Below are positions 1 to 10,329 of a DNA stretch of 64,000 nucleotides, piece after piece. Origin of the DNA: Eupeodes corollae (Eukaryota > Arthropoda > Insecta > Diptera > Syrphidae); the NCBI RefSeq assembly GCF_945859685.1, contig NC_079147.1, positions 145,972,645 through 146,036,644 of the forward strand. Reading direction: 5' to 3'. How positions within the stretch are numbered: the stretch's first letter is position 1; each line of letters starts with the position of its first letter. Both the position numbers and the translations under genes were made by a program. Below the pieces are notes generated by a model. The model did not search any database. It had not been told where the DNA came from and saw only the letters and a list, made by a program, of their open reading frames with translations.

Positions 1-305
1 TATTCCATAAAGCCTTATACGTTTAAATAACGCTAAAAAAGAGTAAAACCCTAGAAACTACGACGAAGACGGGTTCTTTTAATTCAAGCTGCGTTTATAA
101 AGGTTTTTTCAATGCAAGAAAATTAGGTATGTTCCTGGCAAAAAATCCAGTGATGAAATCCCAGACTTCTTTTGTACCGTCTCGAAAAACCCTAAAGCTT
201 TGTGATGGTTTCACAAGAACTGTCTTAGTGATACATATTGGAAACATTTCGAAAAGTCAAGTTTACTTTCTTAAAGTAATGTTACAGTCTTGAACGGTTA
301 AACAA
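1..305. other. No recognisable feature
   Basis: I see no coding pattern, RNA gene or repeat boundary here. The minus-strand RTE relic that follows may extend a little into this stretch, but nothing supports that. Confidence 0.4.
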
Positions 306-309
306 CACT

Positions 310-1440
310 TGTCTCCAGCCAGCTCAGTAGCTACTAGATGTATCTAGTTTCGTTAGGTATGTAAGTTGGTTGAGGTTGTGTCACCGTAGTGGCGTATTTT
401 ATTCTTTTGACTAGATCAGTGTTTCTGTGCAGCCCATACAGTTTCTCGTCGTATCTTCTATATACTTGGGTCAATGCTTTAAAACACGCCCACTGACATC
501 ACGCTTTCATCTTCTAATTACTTCGATATCATCGACGTCTCCGAGTAATTGAACGGACTTTTGGAAGAGTGTGCCCCTAGTGTTGACGATTGAGTTTTGT
601 ACAATTCGTTTCAGAACGATGTTGAGGAAGTCGCATGAAAATATGCATCGCCTTGTCTAAGAACTTTTAAGACATCAAAAGCATCAGTGATATCTTTTCC
701 GACCTTGATGAAGTAGCGTGCATTCTCTTTCGTCTTTCTGCATAAACGGGCAGTATTGAAATATATACCATGACTGGACACTGCTCTGTAAAGTTCTTCC
801 CCATAGATGATGTCATACGCGGTCTTGAAATCGATGAATAGATGGTGTATATCGATTGGAAGTTCCTTGGTTTGTTTTCCCAAGATCTGCCGTAATGTGA
901 ATATTCGGTTCATGGTGGACTTTCATAGTCTGAAGCCACACTGATATGGACCTATCAGGATGATGACAAACAGCTTTAGTCTTTCACATAATACGGCATA
1001 GAGGATCTTATAAGAGATGTTCACGGGACTGATGTTAAGAGGGTGTCCTTTCTTCAGGATTGAGTAAACTATTCCAAGATTCCACTTATCGGGCATGTTT
1101 TCCTCCGACAATATTTCGCAGACAAGTTAGTGCAAACTCCTTATCAAGTCATTGTTTGCTGCTTTGAGTAATTGGGCTGAAATGTCGTCAGCTCCAGCAG
1201 CTTTGTTGGACTTCAAATGCGATCTAGATATCTTTACTTTGTGGAGGCCAGGAAGTCCGCCTTTTTTTACCTCTATGATGCCGGTGGTCCTCTCTACATT
1301 CTGCTCGTAGAGCTTGCGAGCAGCGCTCTTCTTCTGTGCAGCGCCGTTTTGATGCAATATTATGCACTCATAATTGGCAAAGGTGGTGAATTACGATTTA
1401 TCGACTGTAGGCAGAATTGGGCATATCATGTATTGCCCTG
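310..1440 (-). mobile_element. RTE-clade LINE relic, reverse transcriptase part
   Basis: Three broken minus-strand frames line up with successive parts of the RTE reverse transcriptase that is better preserved at 6304-7616. At 1127-1357 there is the region around LKSNKAAGADDISAQLL. At 923-1111 there is NMPDKWNLGIVYSILKKG followed by the ICERLK-like helix. At 611-913 there is IFTLRQILGK, HHLFIDFKTAYD and the FIKVGKDITDAFDVLK block. The family inserts cDNA by target-primed reverse transcription. The catalytic YADD region is not intact. Degenerate 3' sequence continues down to about 310. Frameshifts and stops make it inactive. Family membership is firm; the outer boundaries are estimates. Confidence 0.8.
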
Positions 1441-1449
1441 TCGTTGAAG

Positions 1450-1745
1450 ATCCTCATACGAAAAGCAGGGTTATGAACCTAAAAATAAATATGAAAAATT
1501 AAAGGCATTTCGTTCACAAAGGAATTAAGTGGATTAGAAGCTTCAGACAAAAGGTTGTAAATAAAAATGAAAAAACTTGTCGGAAACAGAGCAGAACCCT
1601 GTGGCACATCAGAGTGGGTGTTACATTTAAACTCATCTAAAACTTCTTGTATTGAATGATTCAACAGTAATTTCTAACCCCTCGACTTTCTTCAAAAGAT
1701 GTAAATATTGTTTCAATGTCCGGTAAAATAAAAGAAGCTACGAAA
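1450..1745 (-). pseudogene. CR1/Jockey-type LINE RT fragment
   Basis: The minus frame at 1479-1664 contains DVPQGSALFPTSFFIFIYNLLSE. This is the conserved VPQGS..SPTLF..FINDLL block of a non-LTR reverse transcriptase, just upstream of the (here lost) FADD motif. It resembles the element at 10330-12902 (GVPQGSVLSPTLFLIFINDFL), so it is probably a 5'- and 3'-truncated copy of a related LINE. It abuts the RTE relic on its left. Stops and substitutions rule out function. Confidence 0.65.
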
Positions 1746-1749
1746 TGCA

Positions 1750-3065
1750 ATCGATTTTTTAAGTTTGACAAATACTGTTTTCTATCTACTCGGAACTTAA
1801 TATGATATGAGATATAAATATCGCTCGCAAGCGTTGAATAGGAATCAAATTGTCAAGCAATTGGGACGATTGGGATTGATAAAGGGGACAACATAGAAGA
1901 TTTCCAAATTCTTCAAAAAAACTCATTACAAAAAGGTGAAAGAAGCTCAACGAAAATCCTTTGTATACATCGAGATTTCCTTGTGCCCATTTTTTCTTAC
2001 AACATAAATTCAAGAAAACACCACAAAAACAAGAAACAAAAACTAAGATCTTTGTCACCTCAATAAGATTTTCTTTTAAAAAATGTTTTGCGTCATTGGA
2101 GTATCTTATTATCATCACTATTTTGAATGTTCCCCTCGAAGAATTTTAAATTATAGATATAATGTTGAAAGACAAAAAAACAGTTTCACTTTTCATTTGC
2201 GATAAACACAAGCGACAAGCGACTATTGCGAAGCGGCGCGGTGTGTGTGTCATTGTGGAATTCCCCACTTGGAAAATATCTTAAAACACCAACATAGCAT
2301 CATTGCTTCCGCCTTTTCCGTAGCTCATCGTCGTCGTTGTCGACAACTCTGTCGGTTTTGCCATTATTGCCCCATCTCCTGCTCCTCTCACCTTAGAGGA
2401 ACGAAGCAAATATTTTCTGCAAAACAGTTTTCTTCGTTCATTGAGAACTTCAGCAAAAATGGCAGTTATATTCAGTCTGGGGCCGAAGGCGCAAAGACGA
2501 TTCAAAATAAAAATAAAAAAAACAAGAACGCAAAATATTAAAAAAGAACGCAAGCGAAATAAATAAAATTCCAATGTGGCGCCATACCGTCCCACTGAAC
2601 CATGCTGATGCTGTTGCTCCTCTCGCAATATAAAGACGAACTAATATGCTTAAAACACTACACCTCGATAAAGTAGAGACACTTCGTTTTTTAAATTTAC
2701 GAAAATCAATATTCCCTATTTTTTTGTTTAACAAAAACGGTCAGTTTAAGCCTTTTGGGCCTGCTTTTTCTTAGGCAGTGGCGGGTGAAATACGCTCTTT
2801 AAACTACGTTTTGAAAAATGCCCCTAAACAAATAAGCAAGAAGAGTTACCATTTACACTCTCAATTTATGTATTTAATTAAGAAGCTTTAGGGTGTTGAT
2901 GCTTTTGGGACCTAAACTCTGTCAGAGTTTTAAAAAGCGACACGCTTATGCAAGCCAATGCAGTCAGAGTGTGAGGTAAACGACTGATCTTCGCCGTACT
3001 GACTATTTTTGTTAAACTGACTATAGAGCAGCTAGTAAAATGATCCTTTAAATTTATGTTCCATA
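1750..3065. other. AT-rich stretch with no recognised gene
   Basis: Frames of 60-115 codons exist on both strands, but none has a recognisable domain and several overlap one another. At 2190-2420 the base composition becomes richer in CG-containing triplets (CGTCGTCGTTGTCG-like), as is common in fly 5'-flanking or UTR sequence. I cannot call a promoter. Confidence 0.4.
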
Positions 3066-3077
3066 AAATAAAACTCG

Positions 3078-3372
3078 GTAGTACCGGTGGCTTGATGGTT
3101 AGGGCGTTGGGCTGTCATGTTAGAAGTCTTGGGTTTAATTCCTGTCTGGGACACCTTCCTTTGTTTTTTTTCAAGGGTACCGCCTACTGCGTGGACTTGA
3201 CATATCTTCATGTCATAAAAAGAGCTTTCTCAAATTTGCCTTTCGAATTTGACATTAAACTGTAGGTCCCCTCCATCCCAAATATTAACCACACACAGGA
3301 AGGGTTGAAAGTTGTAAGCCACTAGGCTCTAGTTCTCTAGGAAAATGTTGCGCCACTTACATTCTTTGTTTT
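3078..3372 (+). mobile_element. tRNA-derived SINE, copy A
   Basis: The head (from about 3078) aligns with the body of a tRNA. It has GGTTAG in the D-arm position, an anticodon-loop-like CTGTCAT, and GGGTTTAATTCC, a near match to the pol III B box GGTTCGANNCC. The pattern is closest to tRNA-Asp(GTC). A non-tRNA body follows, with GTAGGTCCCCTCCATCC and AGTTGTAAGCCACTAG, both shared with copy B at 29473-29788. The 3' end is TGTTGCGCCAC. Flanks AAATAAAACTCG (3066-3077) and AAATAAGAATCG (3373-3384) match at 10 of 12 positions and are the likely target-site duplication. It would be transcribed by RNA polymerase III and is non-coding. It is not a functional tRNA gene, because the acceptor arms do not pair well. 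Confidence 0.8.
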
Positions 3373-3384
3373 AAATAAGAATCG

Positions 3385-4265
3385 AGAAACAAGCCCAAAA
3401 ATAACTTCTCGATCTTGACCTACAAAAACTTCAACTGCTCAAAAAGATGCCCTACAAATTAAGAACGAGTTTGCGTTGTGTCTACACAGTTGTACCAAAG
3501 TGTCCTTACCTCTAAATATCCTACATATGTACGTTTCTGCTCTTATGACGGATGCTGAATGCTGATGTTGTGGAATGGCATTATTGCCATAGCAGCGCGT
3601 TAGCTTCATCGTCGTCTTCATCTTCATAGTCTTCATCGTTTGTGTGGGTTCACAAAGTTGTTGCTGGCATCTCAAGTATAGGGACTGGTTACCTAAATAT
3701 ATTTATACTCGTTTTCTTGTCTTTTTGTTCTCCTTTTTTTCATCTTTTTTGGGTCTAATGAGATTTGGAATAACATCCGAATATCAAAATAAAAGCTTCT
3801 ATTAAGCGAATGTAGGTCTTGGATATTATGATGTTGGTGGTTGATTTGACTTCTTGTTTGTGTTTTCTTTTTAGTTTTTTTTATCGATTCTTGAAATATG
3901 TGTGAGCATTTCTTTTTTTTTTGCATTTATTTTTGTGCGAATCAATTGTGAGATAAATTAAATACTTGATAGGGAGATTCGACACGCTGTTGTAAGTGAA
4001 ATCAAAGTGAAACCGCCCATAATCCTTTCTTGTATTTCAATTTATCTATAGAAAAATTAACATCACAGTTTTGTTTGTTAGTATTTCCACTCGTAGTCAG
4101 TATGCTAATTGGAAATTTGATTTTTGGGATAGTAGTACGAAAATAAGTTGGTTATGTTTTATAGGCTTTAATAAAATAAGTTCATAAGCTCATTAATGAG
4201 TTGTGTAGTTAGTAGAAGTAAAGTCTGAAAACGCATCTTAGATTAAGCCAAAAAAATAGACACAA
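3385..4265. other. AT-rich stretch with no recognised gene
   Basis: Low-complexity lysine- and serine-rich minus frames occur at 3439-3675 and 3693-3926, but they consist of T-rich tracts and triplet repeats (around 3600-3650) and show no domain. I see no terminal repeats. Confidence 0.4.
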
Positions 4266-4267
4266 AA

Positions 4268-4312
4268 AGCTCGTTGAGCAAAGGTCTAGTGGCTTACAAC
4301 TCACAACCAGTT
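4268..4312 (-). mobile_element. SINE 3' fragment
   Basis: On the minus strand this reads GGTTGTGAGTTGTAAGCCAC followed by TAGACC. It matches the distal body of SINE copies A and B (GAGAGTTGTAAGTCACTAGAA at about 29720). Only about 45 bp survive and the terminal GCGCCAC is missing, so it is a short relic. Confidence 0.55.
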
Positions 4313-4319
4313 GAAATAC

Positions 4320-5000
4320 AATCAATGCATTTCGTGTTCAATGTTAGCTCTGAGCTCTTCCAACGACTTAGTGGAGGCACGAACAATAGTCCATGAGATA
4401 ACGTGCTCATCAAACGAACTCTTCAAATAAATCGATTTCGTGCTGTTCCTGTAGGAAACCACTTGTCGTCCACGTCCATATCTGCCGAGTCTGGTAAAAA
4501 ATAGTCGGTAATTATGGATCGATAACGCTGGCCATTCACAAACATTTATTTTCTGAATTGGTGATTCATGAAGCAAATGTGGATTTAGCGATTAAATTCA
4601 TCATCTTGGCGTATCTTTTACAGAGCCCAATCATAGAACAACGTTGCTTCAAATGAACCAGTCATTCATCCATTTTTGAGTCAGCTTTAATTAACTAGAC
4701 CCGACAAGACTTGCTAGTCTCGTCTCGTTCTCGTCAAAATCGAAAAATTTTAGTCTGGGAATCTATTTTGTTCTCGTAAACTGAGTCTCTCCTTAGTCTC
4801 GTTATCGCTTTTTCTTGTCAGTTGTTTCATTAGTAGTCTCGGTCGAGCCTAGTTTAATCTTATTGCCAGCCCCAGTAAGCTTGATCTTGTATGAGTGTAA
4901 ACCAAGATCCTTACGCATAAAATGTTCTGACCGATGTTCAACTCTTAAAAACGCCGCCGCCGTTGAATTGATTGTTTTTAATCGCTTGCTACGGATGTCT
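4320..5000 (-). pseudogene. Decayed mariner-like transposase (rosa-like type)
   Basis: The minus frame at 4322-4576 starts with LHESPIQK and ends with SLEELRANIEHEM. These match the mid-region (IHE.P) and C-terminal (LEELRANI) blocks of mariner transposases. Blocks such as TGGTGATTCATGAAGC and CGCCGCCGTTGAAT are shared with the relic at 51840-52420, so both belong to one old family. Catalytic aspartates cannot be assigned. Long internal deletions are evident. Confidence 0.55.
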
Positions 5001-5239
5001 GAAAAGGAACGATATTTCGTTAGAAATGTTTTGTTCGTCTATCCTGATGGAAATTTTTTAATTCACAGAAAAATTTTGAAATTACAATGGCAGTTCCATG
5101 GTAAGTGAAAGGGTGAAAATTAAATTCAAAGTCGCCAAGTACCTGTTCTAAAACACGAAATAAGAAAATCCATTTTCTACAAAATGACATATTATTGACG
5201 TCTGTAACTCAATTCGTTGCAGGTGACCAACTTTTTTTT

Positions 5240-6225
5240 TCGCCAGAATGGATGTTGCCGTCGTCGGGGTGACTTCCTGGCCACGTAAAAACTTCATAGT
5301 TGCGAAGCACCAACAAGGCTCGGATACGGACGAATTTACTGTTGACAACCTACGCAAACGAATCAAGGACAACGAACTTCGGATATGCACATACAATGTT
5401 AGGTCCCTTAACAGACCACATGCGGTCGAAGAATAAGCAGAGGCCCTAGACTGCTATGAAGCAGACATCACCGCCATGCAGGAAATACGATGGGATGGGC
5501 CGGGCAAAAAGAGGATGAAATACTGCGATATTTACTATGGTGACTTCTACCACGAAAACCAATAGCGCTTATTTGGATGCGGCTTCGTCATTGGAGCCAG
5601 ACTTAGGCAAGAAGTCTTGAGCTATAGGTGCATCAATGAGCGCCTCATGACCATACGCATCACGGCTAAATTCGGCAACATTAGCCTGATGTGCGCGCAC
5701 GCCCCGACAAAAGAAGGAGACGACAACACCAAAGATATGTTCTTCGAGCTCTTAGACAAAACATATAAGCAGTGTCATAGCTACGATATTAAAATAGTCC
5801 TGGGCGATTTTAATGCCAAGCTAGGAAAGGAAGACATTTTTGGTGGAATAATCGGGAAGAACAGCCTGCACGACAACACTTCCGACAACGGATTCAGGCT
5901 CATAGATTTTGCTGCGGGGCGAAACGTCATGGTAGCCAGTACGCGTTTTAAACACCTCAACACCCACAAAGGAACTTGGACTTCTCCAGATCAATCTACC
6001 GTCAACCAGATTGACCATATTGCGATCGTCATCATGGATTTGCGAACTTTCCGAGGAGCTAACATCGACTCGGCCCACTATTTCGTTGTAGCCAAGGTAG
6101 CACTTTGGGTTTCCAGACCCAAGGCAAAACAGGGAGGTGTTGGGAGAAGGAACAACGTCGAACGGCTACGATCGCAGGAGATCGCCAAATCCTTTTCCGA
6201 CCGAGTTACAAGTAACCTCTCTTGA
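5240..6225 (+). pseudogene. RTE endonuclease domain
   Basis: Visible motifs in order are LRICTYNVRSLNRP (first endonuclease block, about 5380), MQEIRWDG with the catalytic glutamate (about 5478), a long frame at 5617-6225 with CAHAPTKE, the metal-binding IVLGDFNAKLG, DNGFRLIDFA, and NQIDHIAI ahead of FRGANIDSAHYFV. The last block normally reads SDHYLV in this family, so the catalytic SDH has become SAH here, an Asp-to-Ala change. Database annotations often call this domain craniofacial development protein 2-like, because that mammalian protein absorbed an RTE endonuclease. Two stop codons split the N-terminal part. Confidence 0.85.
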
Positions 6226-6303
6226 AGTTCTCTGCCGCCAACACAATGTATCGAAAACCAGTGGCAACATTGCCAAGATGCAATCAGAGAAGCCGCCTCT
6301 GAT

Positions 6304-7616
6304 GTGCTGGGTTTAAAACAGCCACCAACAAGGAACCCCTGGTTTGATGAGGAATGTCGGCAGGCAAATGCAGCCAAACAAGAGGCACGCAAAGCGGCGC
6401 TGCATAAAAGGACGAGAGCTGCTCATGAGCTCTATGAGCAGAAGAGGCGAGAGGAACGCCGACTTCTCAGAAGGAAAAAGGGAGGGCATGAGAAGCGTGC
6501 GGTCGAAGATGTTGAGAGGTATAAAAGCAGGAATGAGGTTCGAAAGTTTTATGAACAGGTGAAACGAAATTCACAGGTACATAAACCTAGAACCGAAGGC
6601 TGCAAAGACGAAAGTGGAAACATCATTGTGGAACCGCAGTCAATGCTGAGGATATGGAAGGACCACTTCTGCAGACTGTATAACGGCGATAAAGAACTGA
6701 ATTCCGCTGTCAGGCAGGATGACCCATTCGATATAGACGACGAAAGCCAACAATCCCGTCCTCCCGACTTAGACGAAGTAAAGATTGCCATATCTAAGTT
6801 GAAGTCTAATAAAGCCGCTGGAGCAGATGGCTTGAATGCCGAGCTCTTTAAAGCAGCTGGAGATAAGTTGGGTAGGAGTATGCACCAACTTATCTGTAAG
6901 ATATGGTCGGAAGAAAACATGCCCGATGAATGGAACCTCAGTATTGTTTGCCCGATCCTGAAAAAAGAAGACCCTCTAAACTGCACCAACTATAGAGGAA
7001 TAAGTCTACTTAACATCGCCTATAAAATCTTCTCTGCCGTAATATGTGAACGTCTAAAGCCCATCTTCAACAAACTGATAGGTCCTTATCAGTCTGGTTT
7101 TATACCAGGAAAGTCTACAGTTGATCAAATATTCACATTACGGCAGATCCTGGAAAAAACTCAAGAACACCAAATCGACACCGCCATCTTTTCATCGATT
7201 TCAAGGCCGCATATGACAACATCTACAGGGACGAGCTGTATAGAGCCATGTCTAGTTTTGGCATCCCTGCCAAACTCGTCCGTTTGTGCAGAATGCCCAT
7301 GGAGAATTCACGCTGCTCCATAAAGGTTGGAAACAACTTAACAGAACCTTTCGATGTCAAAAAAGGTTTTAGACAAGGTGATGCGCTGTCATGTGATTTT
7401 TTTAACATCGTGCTTAAAAGAATAGTGCAGAGCTCATACGTCAACACTAGAAGCACTATCTTTCAAAAGTCTGTCCAATTACTGGCATATGCTGATGACA
7501 TTGACATAATCGGAAGAACTCAGCGTGATGTAAATGGGGCTTTTGTGAGTATTAAGGCAGAGGCGGCAAAAATAGGTTTAACGGTTAATGAGGGCAAAAC
7601 AAAGTACATGCTGTAG
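6304..7616 (+). pseudogene. RTE reverse transcriptase domain
   Basis: The frame at 6304-7323 holds a basic, coiled-coil-like linker (EQKRREERRLLRRKK), then KSNKAAGADGLNAELFKAAG, NMPDEWNLSIVCPILKK, NYRGISLLNIAYKI, and GPYQSGFIPGKSTVDQIFTLRQI. A frameshift near 7185 moves the reading into the frame that carries FIDFKAAYD, FRQGDALSCDFFN and the catalytic YADD (LLAYADDIDIIGR, about 7487). It ends at a stop at 7615, just after GKTKYML. The thumb continues in frame past that stop (FEVVKDFVYLG, LLYGAEAWT). The domain would be active only if the frameshift and stop were absent. Confidence 0.87.
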
Positions 7617-7999
7617 TCAAGAAAGAACATACAACACCGACGTCTTGGTCAAAACCTCACTATCGACAGAAGTAACTTTGAGGTAGTCAAGGACTTCGTC
7701 TACCTAGGCTCCCCTGTAAACGCAGAAAACAACACAGGCGCTGAGATCAAACACAGAATAACTCTGGATAACCGCTGTTTCTTTGGGCTAAGAAAGCAAT
7801 TGAGGGGAAAGGTCCTCTCTAGAAGGGCCAAAGTGTCGCTATATAAGACCCTTATCATCCCCGTCCTGCTATATGGCGCAGAAGCATGGACCGTAACAAA
7901 AGCGGATAAAAGCACCTTATGTCGATTGGGAAGTTTGTTGGCTGAGGCCATGGTTCACACAGGACTGTAGCGCCGCCTTAAATAAGTAAGTAAGCAAAC

Positions 8000-9478
8000 T
8001 CATAAGTCACTAACTGACTGATTGGTGGGTAGAGAAGAGCCTAATGACTTTAACATTTAAGTTGACGTTTGACTTCAAGTCGATTATTAAAGAGATTATT
8101 AGTAAGATGGTTTTAATTAGAAATCACTTAAAAACTTAACTAAACTTTGAATACGATTATTGTTAGGGCCCAAAGAAAACTTAAATATGGAATATTCCGT
8201 GAATTACCATAGCAATCATATGTAATATAAATTGGCTTTTAGCCATCAGTATTTCATAAATTCAAAAACAAATGTCATCCTAAAAATGACATTAATGTAA
8301 AAACTAAAAGGACGCCTGATTAATGGTCCACTCTAATATGAATGTGTTACTTATGGTCACATTTCTATGCTTGGTCGCAACTCCAAAAACTCTATCCTAT
8401 TCCTTTCTTTTTCTTCTTCTTATTCTTAATACTTATAAGAAAAATAAACACAAAAATTCAAATTAGATAATATATATTCTACGGTGGATTATTGTGATGA
8501 ATTAATGGTGACATTTGACAGTATACGAGTATGTGACAAAAACAAAGAAAAACCGGGACATTTGTCTTCTTACAAACAAATTTATCTACCGAGGCAATTT
8601 TATGAAGACGAATGAATATTATTATTTGAAATTTAATATATCCGTCTTTGTTTTCTTCTTTTATTTTTTGAAATAAAATATAAATAAATACATGCGTAAG
8701 GAAAAAAGAGAAATACTTAGAAAAACACATACTCGTACTAGGAATTGTTTGTTTAGCTTTTGAGTAAAATATTGCCTTATCATTATGTTCATTTCCAAAT
8801 TTACATTTGACATTTTCCATCAAGATGCTAATGTAGGTTGAATTTTGTGTGTTTGTCTTTTGTATATTTAATTGCAAATGACTAAGGTTTGGTTTTATAT
8901 TTCAAATCATTCGAGCAATAAAGAATTTTTGTGAGTATTCCGACTCATTTTGACAGGAAGGAATTTAATAAATAACACAAGATTGTCTAAAGCAGCTTCA
9001 TAAGAAATTCAGTTTTAATTTTATTTGTACATTCTTGTCTTTTGTTGCAGACTATTATATAAAATATAAGGGAGAATGAATTCCATGGATTATAATTCCA
9101 CAGGTGGTCTTATCATTTCGTTTTCGACTAAATTGGATTCTAATATTTCAAAAATGTACCCTTAAGCTCCAGTGTCATTAAGACTAAAGAATTTGACTTT
9201 GTTCATTTCGTTTGACAGTTCATTACATTTTAAATTTGATATGATGGCTTGTCATTAATGATTTTAAATCTAATTTTGACATTTTCATTGGAAGAACTTT
9301 TATAGTGTTTAATTTTAGACATGCGGTTTTCAGTCTGGCAATACTTTTATCAAAATTAGTCTTTTTGAAAGTTTTTACTTTTAGGCTCAGTTTAGTCCTA
9401 TCCGTGCATTATATTGAAACCTTTATTCGAAATGTCTCAAAAAAGAATGGAACAATAGTTTTTATTGGCAACATTGCA
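8000..9478. other. AT-rich intergenic or intronic DNA
   Basis: I find no recognisable coding region. A minus frame at 8479-8877 is T-rich with no domain. Repeated ATTTGACATTTT-like words occur at 8510, 8810 and 9270, but they do not form a regular array. Confidence 0.4.
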
Positions 9479-10315
9479 ACTAAGACTAAGACTAAGACTA
9501 AGACTAAGACTAAGACTAAGACTAAGACTAAGACTAAGACTAAGACTAAGACTAAGACTAAGACTAAGACTAAGACTAAGACTAAGACTAAGACTAAGAC
9601 TAAGACTAAGACTAAGACTAAGACTAAGACTAAGACTAAGACTAAGACTAAGACTAAGACTAAGACTAAGACTAAGACTAAGACTAAGACTAAGACTAAG
9701 ACTAAGACTAAGACTAAGACTAAGACTAAGACTAAGACTAAGACTAAGACTAAGACTAAGACTAAGACTAAGACTAAGACTAAGACTAAGACTAAGACTA
9801 AGACTAAGACTAAGACTAAGACTAAGACTAAGACTAAGACTAAGACTAAGACTAAGACTAAGACTAAGACTAAGACTAAGACTAAGACTAAGACTAAGAC
9901 TAAGACTAAGACTAAGACTAAGACTAAGACTAAGACTAAGACTAAGACTAAGACTAAGACTAAGACTAAGACTAAGACTAAGACTAAGACTAAGACTAAG
10001 ACTAAGACTAAGACTAAGACTAAGACTAAGACTAAGACTAAGACTAAGACTAAGACTAAGACTAAGACTAAGACTAAGACTAAGACTAAGACTAAGACTA
10101 AGACTAAGACTAAGACTAAGACTAAGACTAAGACTAAGACTAAGACTAAGACTAAGACTAAGACTAAGACTAAGACTAAGACTAAGACTAAGACTAAGAC
10201 TAAGACTAAGACTAAGACTAAGACTAAGACTAAGACTAAGACTAAGACTAAGACTAAGACTAAGACTAAGACTAAGACTGAGACTAAGACTAAGACTAAG
10301 ACTAAGACTAAGACT
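9479..10315 (+). repeat. (ACTAAG)n hexanucleotide array, about 139 copies
   Basis: The array is about 837 bp of head-to-tail ACTAAG (TTAGTC/CTTAGT on the other strand). The only variant I see is A to G at 10280, giving ACTGAG in one unit near the right end. Because the unit is six bases, every frame stays open and yields dipeptide repeats (Lys-Thr, Leu-Arg, Ser-Leu). These are artefacts of composition, not genes. The array directly abuts the 5'-truncated CR1-like LINE. Such homogeneity suggests recent expansion or assembler collapse. Confidence 0.97.
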
Positions 10316-10329
10316 CACTATTGTTTTCT

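Larger units (their letters stand above)
5150..7996 (+). mobile_element. RTE-clade LINE, near full length but broken
   Basis: The element encodes an apurinic-like endonuclease, then a reverse transcriptase, and ends with the family 3' signature AGGACTGTAGCGCCGCC followed by a (TAAG)n tail at about 7978-7996. RTE elements nick the target with the endonuclease and prime cDNA synthesis from the nick. Breaks include in-frame stops after 5436 and near 5565, a stop near 6223, a frameshift near 7185, a stop at 7615, and an internal deletion near 7922 that fuses the RT C-terminal part directly to the last 15 codons. The 5' end is uncertain. The same family occurs at 310, 31635, 38690 and 55113. Confidence 0.88.

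Noticed and set aside
9479..10315. Interpretation of the hexamer array as a true telomere remnant
   Set aside because: The unit is not TTAGG, flies do not use short telomere repeats, and the array is internal. It is kept only as a curiosity in the findings.
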